In this document: positions 1 through 6,315 of the stretch, piece after piece
Numbering within the stretch: the first letter of the stretch is position 1
How the letters are laid out: the number at the start of each line of letters is the position of its first letter
Source of the DNA: Pseudomonadota bacterium
GTDB taxonomy: Bacteria > Pseudomonadota > Alphaproteobacteria > Rhizobiales > Devosiaceae
Length of the DNA: 6,315 bases
Assembly: GCA_023390785.1 (NCBI GenBank)
Contig: JAEWCE010000139.1
Location: forward strand, 1 to 6,315
Direction: 5' to 3'
Translations under genes and position numbers: made by a program
Notes under the pieces: model-generated
The model's input: the letters and a program-made list of their open reading frames with translations, nothing else
What the model was told of the DNA's origin: nothing
The model's database searches: none

Positions 1-708
1 CACGAGCTGCGGACACCGCTGACCACGATCAAGGCATTGACAAGGCTGCTGATGCGCGGCGAGCTGAGCGACGAAAAGCGCCGCGAATATCTCGAAACGA
101 TATCGGTCGAGTGCGACCGCCAGATCGACCTGGTGCTCAACCTGCTTGACCTGTCGCGGATCGAGGGCGGCGTTTTCAAGTTGAATATAGAAAAGGTCGA
201 TATTGCTACGGTCGTCGAGGCGAGCATCCTCAGCGAAAAGGCATCAGCCGATAAACGCCGGCATACACTGATGACCGAGCCGTTCAGCCCGCTGCCGCCG
301 GTCTGTGCGGATTCGCGGGCATTGCGGCGGGTTCTCGCCAACCTGATCGAGAACGCTATAAAATATACGGCGGACGGCGGAACTATTACGCTGTCGGCCT
401 GGCTCGACGGCGAAATGGCGGCGATCGGAGTTTCGGACAACGGTCCCGGAATAGCCGCGGAAGATATCCCGCGGCTATTCGACAAATTTCACCGCGGCCG
501 GGCTGAAATGAGTGCTGATACGGGCGAGCTGAGCGATGCTGAGGTCTCGGGCGTCGGACTCGGGCTTTACCTCGCTCGCAATGTGATCACCCAAATGGGC
601 GGCACCATCGGCGTCGATACAGAGGTCGGCCGCGGCAGCACGTTCACGATCAGGCTGCCCGTTGCCGGCAGCGGCGGCTGCTCGGCTGCAGGCCAGCAGA
701 AAGAATAA
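1..708 (+). CDS. Sensor histidine kinase, catalytic core only (5' end cut by window edge)
   Basis: C-terminal 235 residues of a two-component sensor kinase that autophosphorylates on His and passes the phosphoryl group to a response regulator. The frame is open from base 1, and the first visible residue is the phosphoacceptor His of an H-box HELRTPL, so the sensor and membrane part lies outside the window. The internal ATG at 37 lies after the H-box and cannot be the true start. Numbering from that His: the HisKA dimerisation helices run to about residue 70; the N-box is NLIENAIKY (about 114-122, key Asn118); the G1 box DNGPGI begins at Asp146; the F-box is LFDKFHRG; the G2 box GVGLGL is at about 184-189. 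All ATP-binding motifs are intact, so the visible part should be catalytically competent. The HELRTPL H-box is the classical PhoR/KdpD-like HisKA type, not HisKA_3. The stop codon is 2 nt before the next gene, a response regulator, which makes that the likely partner. The signal sensed cannot be seen. Confidence 0.93.
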   Translation, partial: HELRTPLTTIKALTRLLMRGELSDEKRREYLETISVECDRQIDLVLNLLDLSRIEGGVFKLNIEKVDIATVVEASILSEKASADKRRHTLMTEPFSPLPPVCADSRALRRVLANLIENAIKYTADGGTITLSAWLDGEMAAIGVSDNGPGIAAEDIPRLFDKFHRGRAEMSADTGELSDAEVSGVGLGLYLARNVITQMGGTIGVDTEVGRGSTFTIRLPVAGSGGCSAAGQQKE

Positions 709-710
709 CA

Positions 711-1343
711 ATGCCAAAGCGCGTTCTGATAGTAGATGATGACCCGGGCCTGCTGCTCGCGGTGTCCGAAACGCTCAGGGCAGAGGGCTATGCGGTCACG
801 ACATCGCGGCGTGCAGGCGACGCCCTGGTCCGCATCGCCGAACGCGTTCCCGACCTTATCATCAGCGATATCAGAATGCCCGGGATGGACGGCTATCAGT
901 TCCTGCAAAAGGTCAGGTCGAGTGCCCGGACGCGGCTCGTGCCGGTCATCTTTCTGACGGCAAAGGACGAGCTTGCCGACCGCATCGTCGGATTTCGCAG
1001 CGGTGTCGATGCGTATATGACCAAACCGTTCGAGCCTGAAGAGCTTTTGGCGGTCACGGCGTCGATACTCGACCGTGTCGAGCGAACGCATGCGGACCTT
1101 GCGATGCTGTTCGGCGAGAACACCCGCGAGGCCGAGTTCCAGCGAGACGAGGACCTGACCGATGCCGAATGGCGTGTCGCCAAGGCTGTCGCCCGCGGTT
1201 TGAGCAATAAAGAGATCGCCAGCGAACTGAACCTGAGCCTGCGGACCGTCGAGGGCCACATCAGCCGCATCCTGGACAAGAAAAACCTCAGCAACCGGGT
1301 CGAATTGGCATTGCACATCGCCGAGAACAAGACTGCCGAATAG
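711..1343 (+). CDS. Two-component response regulator, REC plus LuxR/NarL-type HTH
   Basis: A 210-residue cytoplasmic transcription factor switched by phosphorylation. The receiver domain (about 3-122) has the acidic pair Asp9/Asp10, phosphoacceptor Asp53 in ISDIRMPGMDGY, conserved Thr83 (FLTAK) and Lys105 (TKPF). A charged linker (about 122-148) leads to a LuxR/NarL helix-turn-helix (about 149-206) with the typical core GLSNKEIASELNLSLRTVEGH, in which the second helix reads DNA. The ATG at 711 lies 2 nt after the upstream kinase stop. Only a weak purine-rich stretch (AGAAAGAA) precedes it, so translational coupling is likely. The gene order makes it the likely target of the kinase at 1-708. 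The receiver resembles OmpR-class receivers (the DAYMTKPF ending) although the output is NarL-type. Such REC-LuxR fusions exist in several phyla. The target genes are unknown; autoregulation of this operon is possible but no operator was identified. Confidence 0.95.
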   Translation: MPKRVLIVDDDPGLLLAVSETLRAEGYAVTTSRRAGDALVRIAERVPDLIISDIRMPGMDGYQFLQKVRSSARTRLVPVIFLTAKDELADRIVGFRSGVDAYMTKPFEPEELLAVTASILDRVERTHADLAMLFGENTREAEFQRDEDLTDAEWRVAKAVARGLSNKEIASELNLSLRTVEGHISRILDKKNLSNRVELALHIAENKTAE

Positions 1344-1345
1344 GA
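1342..1345 (+). promoter_or_regulatory. Weak Shine-Dalgarno for the rsmG-like gene
   Basis: The short AGGA overlaps the stop codon of the response regulator and lies 10 nt before the ATG at 1356. It supports that start and suggests that ribosomes finishing the regulator can reinitiate on the next gene. The match is only four bases, so it could be chance. Confidence 0.35.
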
Positions 1346-1355
1346 TACTGGCCGC

Positions 1356-1985
1356 ATGGACACCGCACCGACCCGTGATAGATTTCTGGATGCCCTTACG
1401 CGGCATCAGGCTGCTTTCGGGCTTTCGCTGAATGACGAGGCACGCTGTGCCCTGGCGGAGTTTTACGAGGCAGTCATCGAGGCCAATCCGCTGCTGCATC
1501 TCGTTGCTCCGTGTCCGGCCGAGGAATTTGCGGTCCGCCACGTACTCGAATCTCTCGCTCTGCTCGAACATTTGCCGATCAACGCCCGCATTGCCGATGT
1601 CGGAGCGGGCGGCGGCCTGCCGTCAGTGCCGTGCCTCGTTGTCCGCCGCGACATAAGTGCCGCACTTATCGAATCAAAGTCGAAAAAGGCCGAATTTCTT
1701 CGGCGGGTGGCCGGCAGCCTCGGCCTCCGAGGCCGAGCCGAGGTGCTGCACGGGCAATTTGCCGAGGTGAATCGGCCCGACGTGGACATCGTCACGTGCC
1801 GGGCGATCGATAGATTTGCGGCCAACCTGCCGCGGCTGATCAAATGGTCGGCCGGCTGCAAACTGGCGTTTTTCGGCGGCCCGGAACTTGGGCAGGAGCT
1901 TCGTTCAAAGGGCATCGAGGTCAGTGAACAGCTGCTGCCGATGTCCGAACGCCGTTATCTGTTCATTTCAAAAGATCGGGTCTGA
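1356..1985 (+). CDS. rsmG: RsmG-like 16S rRNA (guanine-N7) methyltransferase, divergent
   Basis: A 209-residue SAM-dependent methyltransferase of the RsmG/GidB family, close to the usual family length of about 200-240. RsmG methylates N7 of G527 in the 530 loop of 16S rRNA, and its loss gives low-level streptomycin resistance (established for the family). Seen here: RHVLESLALL (61-70), matching the family RHILDSL block; the SAM-binding loop ADVGAGGGLPSVP (80-92); the acidic end of strand 2 in LIESKSKKAEFLRRV (104-118); CRA (148-150) in place of SRA; and a C-terminal ERRYLFISK (198-206), matching the family ERHLVVIK-type ending. Divergences: the N-terminal N-x-NLT block is NPLLHLVAP, PGIP is PSVP, and the conserved Lys-Gly after strand 5 is Gly-Gly (FFGGP). 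The gene starts 12 nt after the response regulator stop and is probably co-transcribed with it. That is not the usual mnmG/parAB neighbourhood. Family assignment is firm; strict G527 specificity is less so. Confidence 0.85.
   Translation: MDTAPTRDRFLDALTRHQAAFGLSLNDEARCALAEFYEAVIEANPLLHLVAPCPAEEFAVRHVLESLALLEHLPINARIADVGAGGGLPSVPCLVVRRDISAALIESKSKKAEFLRRVAGSLGLRGRAEVLHGQFAEVNRPDVDIVTCRAIDRFAANLPRLIKWSAGCKLAFFGGPELGQELRSKGIEVSEQLLPMSERRYLFISKDRV
1653..1669. repeat. 17-bp perfect palindrome inside rsmG
   Basis: ATAAGTGC, one central C, then GCACTTAT: two exact 8-bp arms in the coding sequence of the rsmG-like gene (residues around Ile100 to Ile106). The symmetry with a one-base centre resembles a binding site for a dimeric protein more than an RNA hairpin, because a one-base loop cannot close. 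It may be chance: one exact 8-bp arm pair at a fixed spacing is expected about 0.1 times in a window this size, so about one is expected over ten possible spacings. Confidence 0.5.
1719..1737. repeat. GC-rich inverted repeat (8-bp stem, 3-nt loop) inside rsmG
   Basis: CTCGGCCT, loop CCG, AGGCCGAG: a perfect 8-bp stem in the coding sequence (Ser-Leu-Gly-Leu-Arg-Gly-Arg region, about residues 121-127). No T-run follows, so it is not an intrinsic terminator. It may be a local mRNA structure or a consequence of GC-rich codon choice. Confidence 0.45.
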
Positions 1986-2002
1986 TACAGGTCGATTTGT
2001 CG

Positions 2003-2030
2003 TTTCACGCGGGCCTGCCGGTGATATAAT
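2003..2030 (+). promoter_or_regulatory. Extended -10 sigma70-type promoter for the hybrid kinase
   Basis: In the 118-nt gap after the rsmG-like gene, bases 2022-2030 read TGATATAAT: a consensus TATAAT hexamer (2025-2030) preceded by the TG of an extended -10 element. The best-placed -35 candidate is the poor TTTCAC at 2003-2008 with a 16-bp spacer. A weak -35 is tolerated when the -10 is extended (established for sigma70). Transcription would start near 2037, giving a leader of about 67 nt before the ATG at 2104. This argues that the hybrid kinase can be expressed independently of the upstream operon. Confidence 0.6.
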
Positions 2031-2048
2031 AATTGCCGCCTTTCGGGC

Positions 2049-2067
2049 TCTGGCCGACGCGGCCGGG
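2049..2067 (+). promoter_or_regulatory. Short hairpin in the hybrid kinase mRNA leader
   Basis: Bases 2049-2056 (TCTGGCCG) can pair with 2060-2067 (CGGCCGGG) around the loop ACG: 8 pairs, two of them G-U. It lies about 12 nt after the predicted transcription start. The nearest T-run (2078-2081) is 10 nt away, so it is not a standard intrinsic terminator for the upstream operon. It could protect the 5' end or affect translation; no known riboswitch is recognised. Confidence 0.3.
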
Positions 2068-2094
2068 CATACCGCTCTTTTATTGATTTCCCAG

Positions 2095-2101
2095 TTTTTT
2101 T
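2095..2101 (+). promoter_or_regulatory. T7 (U7) tract directly before the kinase start codon, no Shine-Dalgarno
   Basis: Seven T bases end two bases before the ATG at 2104, where a Shine-Dalgarno would be expected. No AGGAGG-like sequence is seen before either 2104 or the alternative ATG at 2128. A U-rich leader can recruit ribosomes through protein S1 in some bacteria; that this happens here is inference. Confidence 0.35.
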
Positions 2102-2103
2102 CT

Positions 2104-4560
<2,457 letters not shown>

Positions 4561-4578
4561 ACAGCGGCCCGACGCCCC

Positions 4579-6315
4579 TTAGAAATCGAACCTGATGCCG
4601 AGGCGGATCTGCCGCGGGCGGAAAGTGCGGGTCGGGACCAGGAACCGATCGCGGGCACCGGCCTGGATCTGGATCTGTGCCGGCGTCGGCGATGCCGAAT
4701 TGTCGGCCGCGTTGAGGTCGGCAAAATCGATATAGTTCGATCCAAAACTGAAGACGGCCATGTTCAGGATATTGCCGAACTCGATCGACGGGCGAAGCCT
4801 GTAGCGTTCGGTGAACTTGAACTGGCGGCTGACGTTCAGGTCAAAGATATAGTAACGCGGCCCGTTGCCGGCATTTCGCGGCAGGTTGCCGGGACTGCCG
4901 ATCGGGGCCAGCGATAAGCGGTCGGCCAGCTCTTTCGGGTAGCCCGAACTGAACTGCCGCCAGTTGATGTCGCTGACATCGCCGTTATAGATCGGCCGGT
5001 CGTTGCTGATGTCGTCGAGGTTGCGGTCATTTCCGCCGATCGAGATGTTGAACGGCGCGCTCGAACCAAAGCGGAATATCGGCGACAGCCTCAATTTGCC
5101 CATCCAGTACGGCGTGTCGAACGTGCCCGAGAATGCAATGCGGTGACGGCGGTCGAGCAGGCTGCGCGACCACTCGCGGTCAAAGTCACCCGGCATCGTC
5201 GATTCTGAGGTGTTCACGACACCATCGTCCTTGAGGCTCGACAGCGTATAGACGAAACGCATCGAACCGCCGAATCCGTATCCGAATTTGCGATAGCGGT
5301 TCCTGAGTTCAAAGGTCGCCCCGATATAGCGGCTGTTGCCGATCGACGCAACGCGTTCCATCTGCTCGTTCAACCCGACGCGGATCGGCCTGAACTGCTG
5401 TATCGCCGCCAGTGCCCGGCAGATCGGGCTGGTCGTCGGCGAATTGCACGTGTCGTTATTGTTCTGCGAATTGAGGTTGACGTATGTCAGTCCGCCATCG
5501 GTCCTGAGGTCCGGCCCGGTCGGCGAACCAAGCTCGAACCGCGTCGCGCCGGTATTGATGCCGAGAAGATAATCGGTCCAGGTGACCTGGCCGTCGCCGC
5601 TCAGGTCCGACACGCCGGACGGCAGCGCCGGAGCGTTCGGATTGTACTCGCGCCAGAGATGGGCGGTCTTGTTCCAGGTAACGTTCGTCTCGAACACGAT
5701 GCCCTTGGCTATCTCACGCTCGAACCCAATGTTGAACTGGTAGCTTTCCGGAATGCGAATGCCTTCTTCGATACTGCGGAACGCCTCGCCGCCGCGCGAA
5801 AGTTCGCGGACGGTAAAGCTCTGCGTCGCGTTCACCGGGACGAGCGTGTCGAGGGTCAGGCGGTTGGGAAACTGCGAGCTCAGGAACGCCCGCAGTATCG
5901 TGCCGCTGATCGAGGTCCCGGCCGGAACGTTCAAACTGCCCGAATCGAACCGCAGCTCCTGCGAACCGGCGGTGAAATCGTCGATCGTGCGCAGCAGCAC
6001 GCGGTTATAGAAAAGCCCGGCCCCGAAACGGACGACCGTTTTCGGTTCTTTCGGGAACGGGTTCCAGGCGATCGAAAAACGCGGGCCGAAATTGTTCTTG
6101 TCATTAACGACCGTTTCGCGCTCGTACCTCAATCCGTAGCCGATCGTCAGATTGGGCCTGACGCGCCAGTCGTCCTGTGCAAAAACGCCCCAGTAATCGT
6201 TCTTGATGTCAGATTCGGTATTGAAATTCTGTGAAAAGAACGACACCGAGTTTTGGTTGAAGAAATAAAAGTTGCTGAAACGATATGTGCCAGTGATGTC
6301 GAAACGGTCCAGATA
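4579..6315 (-). CDS. TonB-dependent receptor, Oar-like, C-terminal barrel (5' end cut by window edge)
   Basis: C-terminal 578 residues of an outer-membrane beta-barrel receptor that would import an unknown substrate using TonB energy. The frame is open to the right edge. The apparent start near 6246 is an internal GTG (Val) and not the gene start; the TonB box, plug and the usual N-terminal carboxypeptidase-regulatory-like domain lie outside the window. Numbering from the edge: QDDWRVRPNLTI (47-58) leading to GLRYE, FGPRFSIAWNP (76-86), and a GGNDRNLDD...NDRP block (about 427-441) are typical of Oar-like receptors common in Acidobacteriota. The chain ends in GIRFDF with a terminal Phe, the expected BamA-recognised beta-signal. 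An EF-hand-like loop (237-248) and a Cys290-X8-Cys299 pair lie in probable extracellular loops. It is convergent with the hybrid kinase across 18 bp, with no clear terminator between. The substrate could be peptide, glycan or metal chelate; the sequence does not say. Confidence 0.9.
   Translation of the reverse strand, partial: YLDRFDITGTYRFSNFYFFNQNSVSFFSQNFNTESDIKNDYWGVFAQDDWRVRPNLTIGYGLRYERETVVNDKNNFGPRFSIAWNPFPKEPKTVVRFGAGLFYNRVLLRTIDDFTAGSQELRFDSGSLNVPAGTSISGTILRAFLSSQFPNRLTLDTLVPVNATQSFTVRELSRGGEAFRSIEEGIRIPESYQFNIGFEREIAKGIVFETNVTWNKTAHLWREYNPNAPALPSGVSDLSGDGQVTWTDYLLGINTGATRFELGSPTGPDLRTDGGLTYVNLNSQNNNDTCNSPTTSPICRALAAIQQFRPIRVGLNEQMERVASIGNSRYIGATFELRNRYRKFGYGFGGSMRFVYTLSSLKDDGVVNTSESTMPGDFDREWSRSLLDRRHRIAFSGTFDTPYWMGKLRLSPIFRFGSSAPFNISIGGNDRNLDDISNDRPIYNGDVSDINWRQFSSGYPKELADRLSLAPIGSPGNLPRNAGNGPRYYIFDLNVSRQFKFTERYRLRPSIEFGNILNMAVFSFGSNYIDFADLNAADNSASPTPAQIQIQAGARDRFLVPTRTFRPRQIRLGIRFDF
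5572..5607 (-). other. EF-hand/dockerin-like calcium-binding loop coded within the TonB receptor
   Basis: The 12 residues DLSGDGQVTWTD fit the EF-hand loop pattern: acidic or polar ligands at positions 1 (Asp), 3 (Ser), 5 (Asp) and 12 (Asp), Gly at 6 and a hydrophobic residue (Val) at 8. Dockerin-type loops have the same D-x-[DNS]-x-DG core. It sits between barrel-like segments, so it probably faces outside the cell. Calcium binding is inferred from the pattern alone, and only one loop is seen. Confidence 0.55.

Noticed and set aside
1..20. 19 of 20 bases identical between the H-box at 1-20 and the one at 3442-3461, suggesting a DNA repeat
   Set aside because: Both encode the invariant HELRTPL block. 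Identity stops right after the motif, so conserved protein sequence and shared codon use explain it better than a repeat or gene conversion.
567..1571. 334-codon open frame on the minus strand across the kinase end, the regulator and rsmG
   Set aside because: It runs antisense through three well-supported genes. The translation shows no recognisable domain, and long antisense frames are common in GC-rich coding DNA.
2049..2101. Hairpin plus T-run as an intrinsic terminator for the upstream operon
   Set aside because: The T7 run lies about 27 bases after the stem and a shorter run is 10 bases away; an intrinsic terminator needs the T-run directly after the stem.
1888..2103. Upstream extension of the hybrid kinase from an ATG at 1888
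   Set aside because: It would overlap rsmG by 98 bp, precede the extended -10 promoter, and add 72 residues without recognisable domain character before the DUF4118 region.
5659..6234. 191-codon plus-strand open frame opposite the TonB receptor
   Set aside because: It is antisense to typical receptor motifs (QDDW, FGPR), with no domain and no ribosome site recognised.

Overview
The window looks like chromosomal DNA from a GC-rich (roughly 60% by eye) Gram-negative bacterium. The best guess is a member of the Acidobacteriota, possibly near the Blastocatellia/Pyrinomonadaceae. The guess rests on the Oar-like TonB-dependent outer-membrane receptor, a family strongly expanded in that phylum, next to tightly packed signalling genes. 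It is an inference from gene style and not a taxonomic match. No mobile element, CRISPR array, tRNA or rRNA was seen.

Layout. Positions 1-1985 (+) form a compact gene string: the C-terminal catalytic core of a histidine kinase (cut by the left edge exactly at its phosphoacceptor His), 2 nt, then a NarL/LuxR-type response regulator, 12 nt, then an rsmG-like 16S rRNA methyltransferase. The tight spacing suggests one operon. A 118-nt gap (1986-2103) follows. It carries a perfect extended -10 promoter (TGATATAAT), a short GC-rich leader hairpin and a run of seven T directly before the next start codon. Positions 2104-4560 (+) encode an 818-residue membrane hybrid histidine kinase with the order KdpD-like DUF4118 membrane domain, PAS, PAS, HisKA, HATPase, receiver. 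Only 18 bp separate its stop from the stop of a convergent gene (4579 to the right edge, minus strand). That gene encodes the C-terminal 578 residues of a TonB-dependent receptor barrel.

How the genes may work together. The first kinase and the NarL-type regulator are a probable cognate pair: sensor to DNA-binding output. The hybrid kinase has its own promoter, an internal receiver and no output domain or HPt domain in the window. Its phosphoryl group must therefore go to a partner elsewhere, or its receiver tunes its own kinase activity. Crosstalk with the upstream regulator is possible but unproven. The rsmG-like gene between two signalling modules is out of its usual context (mnmG/parA/parB near the origin) and is divergent at several family motifs. 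The TonB receptor is transcribed toward the cluster and has no evident functional link; its substrate is unknown. It carries an EF-hand/dockerin-like calcium-loop motif inside the barrel region.

Nothing here is clearly a new biological system. The points most worth a second look are the divergent rsmG-like protein in signalling context, the mixed kinase/regulator class pairing, the hybrid kinase architecture and its leader, and the calcium-loop-like insertion in the receptor.
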